Source of the DNA: Gillisia lutea
GTDB taxonomy: Bacteria > Bacteroidota > Bacteroidia > Flavobacteriales > Flavobacteriaceae
DNA length: 64,000 nucleotides
Assembly: GCF_021568705.1 (NCBI RefSeq)
Contig: NZ_JAKGTH010000010.1
Span: forward strand, 256,416 to 320,415
Direction: 5' to 3'
Position numbers and translations under genes: made by a program. The notes below the pieces were generated by a model. That model was not told where the DNA came from and did no database searches. It worked only from the letters and a program-made list of their open reading frames with translations. This document shows, piece after piece, positions 17,937 to 26,324 of the stretch; the stretch's first letter is position 1, and each line of letters starts with the position of its first letter.

Positions 17937-18064
17937 TATTTTTTGTTTTGTTGATCTTTAATGGTTTTTTCATCTATATCAACCTTATTGGTCTTTTGGT
18001 TTCTATCTCCAGTAAGATTAGTAGGATTCTTTTGTTCCTCTTTTCTTTCAAATTTCTTTTCCAT
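17936..18064 (-). CDS. Small charged protein, 42 aa, coupled to bTHX
   Basis: Open frame MEKKFERKEEQKNPTNLTGD... ending DQQNKK, 42 residues, very rich in Lys, Glu, Gln and Asn, with no hydrophobic core or signal. It overlaps the bTHX start by one base in a TAATG junction, which is the main reason to call it a gene. I do not recognise the family. It may be a short disordered protein or an upstream reading frame that tunes bTHX translation. Confidence 0.55.
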   Translation of the reverse strand: MEKKFERKEEQKNPTNLTGDRNQKTNKVDIDEKTIKDQQNKK

Positions 18065-18146
18065 GATATAAAGATTTTTAATTTGTTTAAAGATAAAGGT
18101 TTGGAATCATAAAAAGTATTAACAGCCTGTTACAGGAAGGTTAAAG

Positions 18147-18908
18147 CTACCTAATGTTCTTTACAAACTCTGCAATTTTAGAAGTCCCTTTATTAGTTAG
18201 GTGTTTAATAAAGGCGCTTCCTATAATAGCACCTTTGGCAAATTTTGTGGCCTGTTGGAAACTCTCACTATCACTAATTCCAAAACCGATAACCTGGGGA
18301 TTCTTTAATTTCATTTCTGAAATTCTTTTGAAATACTCCCTAGTATCATTACTAAAGCCAGTACTGCTTCCTGTTACACTCGCACTGCTCACCATATAAA
18401 TAAAGCCGTTGGAAACAGAATCTATAAAGTTGATACGCTCCACTGATGTTTGGGGAGTGATTAGAAATACATTGTTGAGACCATGAGCTTCGAAAATAGT
18501 TTTGTATTTTTCGTTGTATACATCCACGGGAAGGTCGGGAATGATCAGGCCGTCAATTCCTATTTCCTGACACTTTTCACAAAATTCTTGCACACCATAT
18601 TGAAGAATTGGATTGAAATATCCCATAATAAGAAGTGGTATAGAAACTGTATCACGAATTCCCTGCAATTGCTCAAATAATTTATGAGTGGTCATTCCAT
18701 TTCTGATTGCCTTCGTGCTACTTTCCTGAATGGTGGGCCCATCGGCTAAAGGATCGCTAAATGGAAGGCCTATCTCTATCATATCCACACCGTTCTTTTC
18801 CAGATCTTGAATAATGGAAACGGTATCACCCAAATTAGGATAGCCAGCCGTGAAATAAATAGAGAGCAATTTTTTATCCTCTTGTAATTTTTGATTTATT
18901 CTGTTCAT
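18147..18908 (-). CDS. trpA: Tryptophan synthase alpha subunit
   Basis: TIM-barrel subunit (253 aa) that cleaves indole-3-glycerol phosphate to indole and glyceraldehyde-3-phosphate, passing indole through a tunnel to TrpB. The catalytic Glu is in MIEIGLPFSDPLADGP and the catalytic Asp region corresponds to LIIPDLPVD; GYFNPILQYG and GFGISDSES (phosphate site) are also present. It is the last gene of the trp operon, 71 bases after trpB. No obvious terminator hairpin stands between it and the two small genes downstream of it on the same strand (bTHX and its partner, from 18064). Confidence 0.97.
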   Translation of the reverse strand: MNRINQKLQEDKKLLSIYFTAGYPNLGDTVSIIQDLEKNGVDMIEIGLPFSDPLADGPTIQESSTKAIRNGMTTHKLFEQLQGIRDTVSIPLLIMGYFNPILQYGVQEFCEKCQEIGIDGLIIPDLPVDVYNEKYKTIFEAHGLNNVFLITPQTSVERINFIDSVSNGFIYMVSSASVTGSSTGFSNDTREYFKRISEMKLKNPQVIGFGISDSESFQQATKFAKGAIIGSAFIKHLTNKGTSKIAEFVKNIR

Positions 18909-18979
18909 GAAATATATTTTTGAAGGATGAATTCATTAGTATGAAACACTCCTTTATGTCTATTCTTTTTTAAATGAAA

Positions 18980-20161
18980 TTATAGATTGAAGTACTCTAT
19001 ATAAGTATTCAAATCTTTATCTCCTCTACCGGAAAGATTTATAACTACCACATCATCTTCATTGAATTTACGGGTTTCAAAGATCGCCAAGGCATGGGAG
19101 GTTTCAATAGCTGGAATAATTCCTTCGAGGTTCGACAGCTCTAAACCTGCTTTCATGGCATCATCATCGGTAATAGAAATGAATTCGGCACGTCCAGTTC
19201 TAAATAAATTGGCATGCATTGGGCCAATTCCTGGGTAATCTAATCCTGCAGAAATAGAGTAAGGCTCGGTTATCTGGCCATCTTCGGTTTGCATCAATAA
19301 AGTTTTGCTCCCATGGATAATACCTTCTTTTCCTAATGCTGAGGTGGCAGCGCTTTCACCGGTAAATACTCCTTTTCCGGCAGCTTCTACTGCGATAATA
19401 CCAACCTCGGGTTTGTCTAGATAGTGATAATAAATACCTGCAGCATTACTCCCGCCACCTACACATGCTACCACGTAATCTGGATTTTCACGTCCCTCTT
19501 TTTCCAAAAGCTGAGTTTTGATCTCTTCAGAAATCACACTCTGAAATTTGGCCACCATATCGGGGTAAGGGTGAGGTCCTACCACAGATCCTATAATATA
19601 ATGTGTGTCTACCGGGTTATTTATCCAATCTCTTATAGCTTCATTGGTAGCATCTTTCAACGTTCTACTTCCCGATAAAGCGGGAATTACAGTAGCTCCC
19701 AACATTTTCATTCTGGCAACATTCGGTGCTTGACGTTCTATATCTATTGCGCCCATATATACAATGCACTCCATTCCCATCAAGGCACATACGGTAGCTG
19801 TAGCCACTCCATGCTGACCTGCGCCGGTTTCAGCAATGATTCTGGTTTTCCCCAAACGCCTCGCCATCAGAATCTGGCCGATTGTGTTATTTACCTTATG
19901 AGCTCCGGTATGACAAAGATCTTCGCGCTTTAAATAAACCTTGGTATTATATTTCTTACTGAAACGTTCTGCAAAATAAAGTGGGGTGGGTCTACCTACA
20001 TAATCTTTTAGCAGTTGTTTGAATTCTTCTTGAAAGGATTCCTCTTTCATGATTTCGAGATACTGACTTCGTAGTTCTTCTACATTTGGATAAAGCATTT
20101 CAGGAATATATGCTCCTCCAAACTCTCCATAATATCCTTTTTCATTAACTTGATAGCTCAT
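18980..20161 (-). CDS. trpB: Tryptophan synthase beta subunit
   Basis: PLP enzyme (393 aa) that condenses indole with serine to tryptophan in the alpha2beta2 complex. The PLP lysine is Lys89 in HTGAHKVNN, the substrate loop is AETGAGQHG, and the phosphate of PLP is held by GGGSNAAG. The C-terminal LSGRGDKDL motif is intact. This is the standard TrpB1 length. It lies between trpF (38 bases) and trpA (71 bases) in the operon and is controlled by the attenuator 5 kb upstream. Confidence 0.98.
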   Translation of the reverse strand: MSYQVNEKGYYGEFGGAYIPEMLYPNVEELRSQYLEIMKEESFQEEFKQLLKDYVGRPTPLYFAERFSKKYNTKVYLKREDLCHTGAHKVNNTIGQILMARRLGKTRIIAETGAGQHGVATATVCALMGMECIVYMGAIDIERQAPNVARMKMLGATVIPALSGSRTLKDATNEAIRDWINNPVDTHYIIGSVVGPHPYPDMVAKFQSVISEEIKTQLLEKEGRENPDYVVACVGGGSNAAGIYYHYLDKPEVGIIAVEAAGKGVFTGESAATSALGKEGIIHGSKTLLMQTEDGQITEPYSISAGLDYPGIGPMHANLFRTGRAEFISITDDDAMKAGLELSNLEGIIPAIETSHALAIFETRKFNEDDVVVINLSGRGDKDLNTYIEYFNL

Positions 20162-20199
20162 TTTATTATTTTTTCTGCCTCAAGGGCGATTCGTATCTA

Positions 20200-20859
20200 T
20201 TATAGTTGAAAGTTTAATTTAGTCTGAAATTGTTTAAGTTCTTCAATATTCTTTAGTCCCGGCCTCAATTCAAATTTACTATTTACATCCAAAGCATGAA
20301 GCAATTCTAGTTTGCCATTATCGTTTAAATGCTTGCTAAATTCCTTCAGTTTATTGGTTTCCTCTAATCCAATTCCACCACTTAAAAAGAATGGAGTTTT
20401 TGAGGGATAATCTTTTAATACTTCCCAATTGAAAGTAAAACCGTTTCCGCCTTTGTTCTTTCCTTTGGTGTCAAATAAAAAGTAATCTACTTTACCTTCA
20501 AAGGCTTCCAGCTCTTCAAAATTGAAGTGATCCTTAATAGAAAACACTTTTATCAATTCTATAGGCTTATCAGGCCAAGCCGCTTTTAATTTTTCGCAAA
20601 ATGCTGCAGATTCCTCCCCGTGAAGCTGAATAGCATTCAATTGATATTGATCCACTTTTTTCAGGATGAATTCTAAAGAAGCATTTACGAAAACTCCTGT
20701 TTTCTTAATTGATGGATCTATCTTTGGGATTACTCCATCAAAATTGCGTGGAGATGCTTCAAAAAATATAAATCCTAAATAATCTGGTTGTAAAGCCGCC
20801 ACAGCAAGAATATTCTCTGCGGTGCCCATTCCACATATTTTGAGTTTTAATTGCTCCAT
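20200..20859 (-). CDS. trpF: Phosphoribosylanthranilate isomerase
   Basis: TIM-barrel isomerase (219 aa) converting phosphoribosylanthranilate to CdRP by an Amadori rearrangement. The N-terminal KICGMG carries the general-base cysteine, and the general-acid Asp is in YFLFDTKGKNKGGNG; FFLSGGIG and DVNSKFELRPGLKN form the phosphate-binding end. It is three bases from trpC, so translation is probably coupled. As a separate gene it differs from the trpC-trpF fusion of enteric bacteria. Confidence 0.96.
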   Translation of the reverse strand: MEQLKLKICGMGTAENILAVAALQPDYLGFIFFEASPRNFDGVIPKIDPSIKKTGVFVNASLEFILKKVDQYQLNAIQLHGEESAAFCEKLKAAWPDKPIELIKVFSIKDHFNFEELEAFEGKVDYFLFDTKGKNKGGNGFTFNWEVLKDYPSKTPFFLSGGIGLEETNKLKEFSKHLNDNGKLELLHALDVNSKFELRPGLKNIEELKQFQTKLNFQL

Positions 20860-20862
20860 GAT

Positions 20863-21645
20863 TTAAGATAATTGCTGGATGAATTCCTTAGCATATTTTC
20901 CGGGATCGTCTGTCTTCATAAAATTTTCTCCTATCAAAAAACCCTGATAGCCATACTGCTTGAGATCTTTGATGGCAGCAATACTGCTTATCCCACTTTC
21001 AGAAACCTTCACAAAATCCTGTGGAATTTTAGCAGAGAGCTCTTTGCTGATATTGGTGCTGACTTCAAAAGTTTTCAAATTCCTGTTATTCACTCCCAGC
21101 ATATCCAAACTGGGCATGATCGATTTTTCTAATTCTTCCAGATTATGCACTTCCAGCAGAACATCTAAACCAAGACTTTTGGCTAATTCAGAAAATGTTT
21201 TGATTTCATCTCGCGTTAGAATAGCAGCAATTAATAAGATGACATCTGTTCCATGGGCTTTTGCTTCCAAGATCTGGTATTCGCTGATTATAAATTCTTT
21301 TCTGAGCAATGGCATTTTTACACTTGCTCTTGCTAAAAGTAGATCCTCCAAAGAACCCCCAAAATATTTGGAATCGGTAAGCACAGACATTCCGCATACA
21401 CCTGCATCCTCATATCCGCTAGCAACATCCTGTACATTTAAACTTTGGTTGATCATAGATTTTGAAGGTGATCTCCGTTTATGCTCAGCTATAATTCCGC
21501 TCTTACTGTTTTTTAATGCTGAAGCTAATGAAGTAGTCTCTCTTTGAAAAATAGGAGATTTTTCCAGTTGAGCTGATGGGATCAAGGCTTGTTTTAATTG
21601 GATTTCCTTGAATTTATCGGCTACTATTTTATCTAAAATGTTCAT
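20863..21645 (-). CDS. trpC: Indole-3-glycerol phosphate synthase
   Basis: TIM-barrel enzyme (260 aa) that decarboxylates and closes CdRP to indole-3-glycerol phosphate. The catalytic segment GIIAEHKRRSPSK corresponds to the family IAEVKKxSPSKG, with lysines for catalysis. LLRKEFIISEYQI, LLEVHNLEEL, GVNNRNLKTFEV and KVSESGIS follow in the canonical order. It is the fourth gene of the operon, 12 bases after trpD. Confidence 0.97.
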   Translation of the reverse strand: MNILDKIVADKFKEIQLKQALIPSAQLEKSPIFQRETTSLASALKNSKSGIIAEHKRRSPSKSMINQSLNVQDVASGYEDAGVCGMSVLTDSKYFGGSLEDLLLARASVKMPLLRKEFIISEYQILEAKAHGTDVILLIAAILTRDEIKTFSELAKSLGLDVLLEVHNLEELEKSIMPSLDMLGVNNRNLKTFEVSTNISKELSAKIPQDFVKVSESGISSIAAIKDLKQYGYQGFLIGENFMKTDDPGKYAKEFIQQLS

Positions 21646-21657
21646 TTGATTTTTAGT

Positions 21658-22659
21658 TTATGCATTGGTTCTGCTCAACTCCTGTAATTTTTTTAATGCG
21701 GCCAAGGCCTTTCCTGATTGAAGAGATTCTTTTGCTGTTTCAAAACCTTCTTTCGGAGATATTCCTGAAGCGGTCGCAATGGCCATTCCTGCATTGGCAC
21801 ATACAACATTGTTTTGTGCAGTGCTTCCTTTTCCTTCCAGAACATCAGTAAATATCTTAGCTGAATTTTCTATAGAATTACCGCCTGAGATCTGTGAAGC
21901 TAGCAATGGTTCTACACCAAAATCTGATGCTTCCAGCATGCTTTCTGCCGTATTAGAAATGGTTTTAGTGGCACCCGTTAGTGAGATTTCATCATAACCA
22001 TCTAAAGCATGAAGTATGGTAAAGTTCTTATTGGTGTTCTGGTAAAGATATCCATACATTCTAGCGAGTTCTAAGCTGAAAACCCCTACCAGCTGATTCT
22101 TGGGAAATGCCGGATTCACCATAGGACCTAACATATTGAAAAAGGTTTTTACTGCTAAAGATTTTCTAATGGGTGCCACATTCTTCATAGCCGGGTGAAA
22201 AAGAGGTGCATGCAGCACACAAATTCCTGCTTCAGAAATACATTTTTCAAGAAAGGAAGCGTCATTACTGAATTTGATGCCTAAATATTCCATCACATTT
22301 GAGCTTCCGCTAATAGAAGATACTCCGTAATTTCCATGTTTGGAAACCTTAATTCCCGCACCGGCTGTAACAAAGGATGATAGGGTAGAAATATTGAACG
22401 TGTCTTTTCCATCACCACCTGTTCCGCAGAGATCTATAGGATTATAAGCACTTAGATCAACCGCGATACAAAGATCCAGTAATGCATCTCTAAATCCCTC
22501 CAGCTCTTCAATAGTAATGCTTCTCATCATATAAACTGTTAGAAAAGCTGCTATCTGACTTTCATTGTACTCACCTTGGGAGATTTTTACAAGTACTTCT
22601 CTTGCCTCTTCCTTAGAAATGGTCTCGTGATTTATAAGTCTGTTTAAAATTAATTTCAT
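21658..22659 (-). CDS. trpD: Anthranilate phosphoribosyltransferase
   Basis: Transfers phosphoribose from PRPP to anthranilate (333 aa, normal length). The PRPP/anthranilate site DLCGTGGDGKDTFNIST is complete, and KHGNYGVSSISGSSNVME and FFNMLGPMVNPA are further hallmarks. It is not fused to trpG, which precedes it as a separate gene 77 bases upstream. Confidence 0.97.
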   Translation of the reverse strand: MKLILNRLINHETISKEEAREVLVKISQGEYNESQIAAFLTVYMMRSITIEELEGFRDALLDLCIAVDLSAYNPIDLCGTGGDGKDTFNISTLSSFVTAGAGIKVSKHGNYGVSSISGSSNVMEYLGIKFSNDASFLEKCISEAGICVLHAPLFHPAMKNVAPIRKSLAVKTFFNMLGPMVNPAFPKNQLVGVFSLELARMYGYLYQNTNKNFTILHALDGYDEISLTGATKTISNTAESMLEASDFGVEPLLASQISGGNSIENSAKIFTDVLEGKGSTAQNNVVCANAGMAIATASGISPKEGFETAKESLQSGKALAALKKLQELSRTNA

Positions 22660-22736
22660 TTTATATTCATGTTCTCACACTATTAGAGAGCGAGCGTTTT
22701 ACATTCCTTTGACTAATCTAATATTTAAAATCAAAT

Positions 22737-23348
22737 TTATTTGGAGTTCGGTTGGTTGATCCAATTGGCTATCATTTGCTTTCCGTTTGGAGTAAGTACC
22801 GATTCCGGATGAAATTGAACACCTCTTACATCATATTCCCGATGTCTTAAAGACATGATCTGGCCATTCTCATCGTAAGAGGTTGCTTGCAAACAATCTG
22901 GTAAGTTCTTATCTACCACCCAAGAATGGTATCTACCTATTTCCTGCTCTTTATCCAAGCCATTAAATAAAGCTTCATCATCTACAAAAATCTTCATTTT
23001 AGTAGCTACCCCGTGATATACGGAATCAAGATTAATCAAGTTTCCTCCGAAGACCTGCCCAATAGATTGCACTCCTAAGCATACACCAAGAATGCTTTTG
23101 GTAGGGGCGTATTTTTCTACTATTGCGTTTAGCAGTCCTGCTTCTTCGGGAATACCAGGCCCTGGGGAGAGCAATATTTTGTCATATTTCTCGATCTCCT
23201 CTAAAGCAATTTCGTTATTACGCACCACGGTAACTTTACAGTCCATTTCTTCCAGATAATGAACTAGGTTGTAAACAAAAGAATCGTAGTTATCTATCAC
23301 TAGCACGGAGATCTCTTTCGAATTGCTATTTATATTATTGTCTGACAT
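22737..23348 (-). CDS. trpG: Anthranilate synthase glutaminase component
   Basis: Class-I glutamine amidotransferase (203 aa from ATG 23348) that supplies ammonia to TrpE. The nucleophile elbow is LGVCLGVQ with Cys90; the usual histidine two residues on (GVCLGHQ) is valine here, but that residue is not part of the Cys-His-Glu triad. The oxyanion motif SPGPGIPEEAG and the C-terminal triad FHPES are present. An in-frame TTG at 23357 would add three residues and is less likely. PabA activity (amidotransferase shared with folate synthesis) cannot be excluded from sequence. Confidence 0.95.
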   Translation of the reverse strand: MSDNNINSNSKEISVLVIDNYDSFVYNLVHYLEEMDCKVTVVRNNEIALEEIEKYDKILLSPGPGIPEEAGLLNAIVEKYAPTKSILGVCLGVQSIGQVFGGNLINLDSVYHGVATKMKIFVDDEALFNGLDKEQEIGRYHSWVVDKNLPDCLQATSYDENGQIMSLRHREYDVRGVQFHPESVLTPNGKQMIANWINQPNSK

Positions 23349-23392
23349 TTTGATCAATTTTCTTATTAATTGTGCTTTTGAGATTTCTTCTA

Positions 23393-24787
23393 CTACATTT
23401 CCTCTGCTAGCTCCAATGCTTTGGTTAAAGCACCTAATTTATTATATACTTCTTGTAATTCATTCTCTTCTTTAGATTCTGAAACGATACCGGCCCCCGC
23501 CTGATAATGCAACTTATGATTCTTACTCACAAAGGAGCGAATGATAATGGCGTGATTAAAATTTCCATGGAAATCCATAAAGCCAATGGCACCACCATAT
23601 GCGCTTCGATTCACATTTTCGTATTTCTCAATAAGCGTCATGGCACTGTGTTTGGGAGCCCCACTTAGGGTTCCTGCCGGAAAGGTGTCTGCCACAATTT
23701 GCATGGTAGGAGTATTAGGACTTTTATTTCCAACTACTTTACTTACCAAGTGTATAACATGGGAAAAGAATTGGGTTTCCCGGTAGGTTACTACCTTTAC
23801 ATCTTTACTGTGTCGGCTCAAATCATTTCTGGCAAGATCTACTAACATTACATGCTCTGCATTTTCTTTTTCATCGGCAGCTAATTTTTTAGCTAATTCG
23901 GCATCCTGTTCATCATTTCCTGTTCTTTTGAATGTTCCTGCTATAGGATGGATTTCCGCTTGTCCGTTCGATACCACTAGTTGAGCTTCGGGTGAACTTC
24001 CGAAGATCTTGAAATTTCCATAATCGAAATAGAATAGATACGGAGAAGGGTTTACACTTCTTAATGCACGATATACATTGAACTCATCTCCTTTAAAAGC
24101 TTGGGAAAATCGTCTGGAAAGAACTAACTGAAACACATCGCCACGCTGACAATGTTTTTTACCAAGTCTCACATTTTCTCTGAACTCCTCATCGGTTAAG
24201 TTTGAAATAGGAATTTGTTCACGAGTAAAATTATAGGTAGCGAAATTCTTTACCTGTAATAATTGTGCAATTTCGCCAATCTTACTCTCAGTATTAAAGG
24301 AATGATCAAAAATATAAGCTTCATTGTTGAAATGGTTTATGGCAATAATATTTTGATATACTGCGTAGTAAATGTCTGGAATTTCAAGATCTCCACTTTT
24401 TTTAGTGATGTTGATATTCTCGAAATATTTTACACCATCGTAAGCAATATATCCGAATAGACCATTATTAATGAATTTGAAATCGGAGTTTGCTGATTCA
24501 AATTGCTTTGAGAATTCCTGAATCTTTTCTGTGACATTTGTAGAGGCTGAAATCTCATCTTTTTTAGAGGTGTCATCAGGGAAATGTTGAGAGATCTCAT
24601 TATTAGCAACTTTGATGGACGCAATGGGATTACAACAGATATACGAAAAACTATTATTATTAGCGTGATAATCGCTACTCTCCAGTAAAAGACTATTAGG
24701 GTATTTGTCTCTTATTTTTAAATATACACTTACCGGGGTAATGGTATCTGCAAGTATTTTTTTATAAGTGGTTTCTAATTTAAACAT
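23393..24787 (-). CDS. trpE: Anthranilate synthase component I
   Basis: Converts chorismate to anthranilate with ammonia from TrpG, the first committed step (464 aa). The chorismate-binding C-terminal half shows FQLVLSRRFSQ, GSSPEAQLVV, IHPIAGTFKRTG, HVMLVDLARNDLSRHS, and TLSGAPKHSAM with the family's catalytic acidic and histidine residues. The N-terminal LLESSD motif, which in characterised enzymes contributes to tryptophan feedback inhibition, is present (residues 34-39). It is the first structural gene, about 60 bases after the attenuator terminator. Confidence 0.97.
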   Translation of the reverse strand: MFKLETTYKKILADTITPVSVYLKIRDKYPNSLLLESSDYHANNNSFSYICCNPIASIKVANNEISQHFPDDTSKKDEISASTNVTEKIQEFSKQFESANSDFKFINNGLFGYIAYDGVKYFENINITKKSGDLEIPDIYYAVYQNIIAINHFNNEAYIFDHSFNTESKIGEIAQLLQVKNFATYNFTREQIPISNLTDEEFRENVRLGKKHCQRGDVFQLVLSRRFSQAFKGDEFNVYRALRSVNPSPYLFYFDYGNFKIFGSSPEAQLVVSNGQAEIHPIAGTFKRTGNDEQDAELAKKLAADEKENAEHVMLVDLARNDLSRHSKDVKVVTYRETQFFSHVIHLVSKVVGNKSPNTPTMQIVADTFPAGTLSGAPKHSAMTLIEKYENVNRSAYGGAIGFMDFHGNFNHAIIIRSFVSKNHKLHYQAGAGIVSESKEENELQEVYNKLGALTKALELAEEM

Positions 24788-24847
24788 AATGCTTGTTTCA
24801 AAATTAACGGCTTTAAATCAATATCTATACTTGATATAATGATGAAC

Positions 24848-24879
24848 AAAAAAAGGCTTGTCGTGAGACAAGCCTTTTT
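24848..24879 (-). terminator. trp attenuator terminator
   Basis: Minus-strand hairpin with a 12-bp or longer stem (AAGGCTTGTC paired with GACAAGCCTT), TCAC loop and a run of seven T, 60 bases before trpE. The TCACGAC that forms its loop and descending arm (24866-24860) is complementary to GTCGTGA near the end of the leader peptide (24916-24910), giving a 7-bp antiterminator pairing exclusive of the terminator. Confidence 0.85.
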
Positions 24880-24904
24880 GTATATAAATAATACTATAGG
24901 AGTG

Positions 24905-24967
24905 TTAGTTCACGACGTTTTGACGTAAATTATTCCACCACCAAGTATGTACTGTATTCATTTTCAT
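24905..24967 (-). CDS. trpL: trp operon leader peptide with three tandem Trp codons
   Basis: Twenty-residue frame MKMNTVHTWWWNNLRQNVVN upstream of the attenuator. Three consecutive TGG codons (24943-24935) are extremely unlikely by chance and identify it as the sensor of charged tRNA-Trp. A ribosome stalled there would leave GTCGTGA free to pair with the terminator loop, allowing read-through. A ribosome that reaches the TAA just after GTCGTGAAC would cover that segment, so the terminator forms. The start may be ATG 24967 or ATG 24961; the promoter places the mRNA 5' end at about the first of these. Confidence 0.88.
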   Translation of the reverse strand: MKMNTVHTWWWNNLRQNVVN

Positions 24968-24972
24968 TGCTT

Positions 24973-25004
24973 CAAATATACTTATGTATTTTTAAATGAC
25001 AAAA
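24973..25004 (-). promoter_or_regulatory. trp operon promoter
   Basis: Minus strand: TTTTG (25004-25000), exactly 19 bases, then TATATTTG (24980-24973), a full match to the Bacteroidota sigma-A consensus. The -7 element ends five bases before the leader-peptide ATG at 24967, so the message is predicted to be leaderless or nearly so. Confidence 0.8.
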
Positions 25005-25041
25005 GCATTCTGGTTTTATTTAAACTACACCTAAAAATAAA

Positions 25042-25071
25042 AGAGCACTCTGGTTATAACCGGAATGCTCT
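25042..25071 (-). terminator. Terminator after the YceI gene
   Basis: Inverted repeat AGAGCA...TGCTCT with a GGTTATAACC centre, about 13 paired bases with one mismatch and one wobble, followed on the minus strand by TTTTATTTTT. It separates the marR-nitroreductase-yceI unit from the trp promoter. Confidence 0.75.
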
Positions 25072-25095
25072 CTAGTTTAGCGTTTTATTGAAATA

Positions 25096-25665
25096 TTAGA
25101 ATTTCAAGTTCACCTCCAGGTCAAAATTATCATAAATAGTATTGTCTCCAAGGTTATCGAAGAAACTACCGGAACCATATCTTACATTGTATTTCGAGCG
25201 GTCTATAGTTAATGAAGTGCTAGCCGAATTCTCATTCCATTTCAAATCGAAGGTAATTGGGTGTGTTTCTTCTTTTATAGTAAGATTAGCAACTACACCG
25301 TATGTACTATTTGATTTTTTTGAAACATTAGTGATTACTAATTTTGAAGTTGGATGATTCTCTATTCCGAAGAAGTCATCAGATTTTAAATGCCCTTCTA
25401 ATTTTAATTTATTGTCACCAGTAAGGTCGGTTACATTAATCGAGGTCATGTCCATAACAAATTCACCTCCTAAAAGTTTTCCATCTTCCACATTAAAGTG
25501 ACCAGATTTCAATTTGATGGTTCCAGTGTGCGAACCAGTTACTTTTTTTCCTGTCCAGGTTACAGAACTTTCTTTGATGTTGACTTCTTTTTTCATAGTT
25601 GTAAAAGCTAAAGTTGTTAAAATAATTGCAGAGGCAGCGACGCCTTTTAAAATATTCTTTTTCAT
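25096..25665 (-). CDS. YceI-family periplasmic lipid-binding-like protein
   Basis: Exported protein (189 aa) with a signal sequence (about residues 1-22, hydrophobic AASAIILTTLAF) and a lipocalin-like YceI beta-barrel: SSVTWTGKKVTGSHTGTIKLKSG at the start, FDLKWNENSAS and a final LDKFD-like strand NFDLEVNLKF. Characterised YceI proteins bind long isoprenoids such as octaprenyl pyrophosphate. It is the last gene of a probable marR-nitroreductase-yceI operon (18 bases after the oxidoreductase gene), so it may be part of a quinone or electrophile stress response. That functional link is inference. Confidence 0.9.
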   Translation of the reverse strand: MKKNILKGVAASAIILTTLAFTTMKKEVNIKESSVTWTGKKVTGSHTGTIKLKSGHFNVEDGKLLGGEFVMDMTSINVTDLTGDNKLKLEGHLKSDDFFGIENHPTSKLVITNVSKKSNSTYGVVANLTIKEETHPITFDLKWNENSASTSLTIDRSKYNVRYGSGSFFDNLGDNTIYDNFDLEVNLKF

Positions 25666-25683
25666 AATTCTTGTTTTGTTGGT

Positions 25684-26316
25684 TTATAATCTATTAATTA
25701 AATCTGTTGAACTTTTTCTTACTTTGGTAGCATGTTGCATTTTATCATCAGCACTTCTATATCCAATTGGTGCTATGACAGCTGTGGTTAATCCTTTTTC
25801 TTTTAAATTCAAGATATCATCAAATTTTTGAGGATCAAAACCTTCCATGGGACACACGTCTATTCGAAGATCGGCTGCTGCGGAAAGCATGTTTCCTAAT
25901 GCAAGGTAAGTTTGCTTTGCAGCCCAGTCGTTTTGTTCCTGTGCCGGGAACTTTAATACCGTATTATGCAACATATCTTCAAAACCTTGAAGATCTTCTC
26001 TTTTTAATTCTCTTATGTTAGCAATATTGTCTAAATATGAATCGATATAATTTGCATTGATATGTGTAAGATTTGCTAAAACTATTAGGTGAGAAGCTTC
26101 AGAAACCTGAGATTGATCCCAGGCAGCAGCTCTTAATTTTTCGCGTAGCTCAGGGTTTTCTACAACTATTATTTCGTAGGGCTGTAATCCGTAAGCAGAA
26201 GCAGAAAGTTGAACAGCTTTTAATAACTTTTCAAGATCCTCTTCAGCGATTTTCTTAGTACTGTCAAATTTTTTGGTGGCATAGCGCCAGTTTAAACTTT
26301 CTATATATGTATTCAT
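25684..26316 (-). CDS. Nitroreductase-family NAD(P)H oxidoreductase
   Basis: FMN-dependent oxidoreductase (210 aa) of the NfsB/YfkO type, which reduces nitroaromatics, quinones or related electrophiles with NAD(P)H. The N-terminal NWRYATKKFD is the FMN phosphate-binding segment. QLSASAYGLQPYEIIVVENPELR, a helix with AAKQTYLALGNMLSAAADLRIDVCPMEGF, and GYRSADDKMQHATKVRKS near the C-terminus complete the family pattern. It lies between marR (eight bases upstream) and yceI. Confidence 0.92.
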   Translation of the reverse strand: MNTYIESLNWRYATKKFDSTKKIAEEDLEKLLKAVQLSASAYGLQPYEIIVVENPELREKLRAAAWDQSQVSEASHLIVLANLTHINANYIDSYLDNIANIRELKREDLQGFEDMLHNTVLKFPAQEQNDWAAKQTYLALGNMLSAAADLRIDVCPMEGFDPQKFDDILNLKEKGLTTAVIAPIGYRSADDKMQHATKVRKSSTDLINRL

Positions 26317-26324
26317 AGCATTTA

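Noticed and set aside
20960-21547. A 195-codon open frame antisense to trpC
   Set aside because: It lies fully inside trpC on the other strand, has composition expected of an antisense shadow, and shows no domain. The same applies to many other antisense frames in the window.
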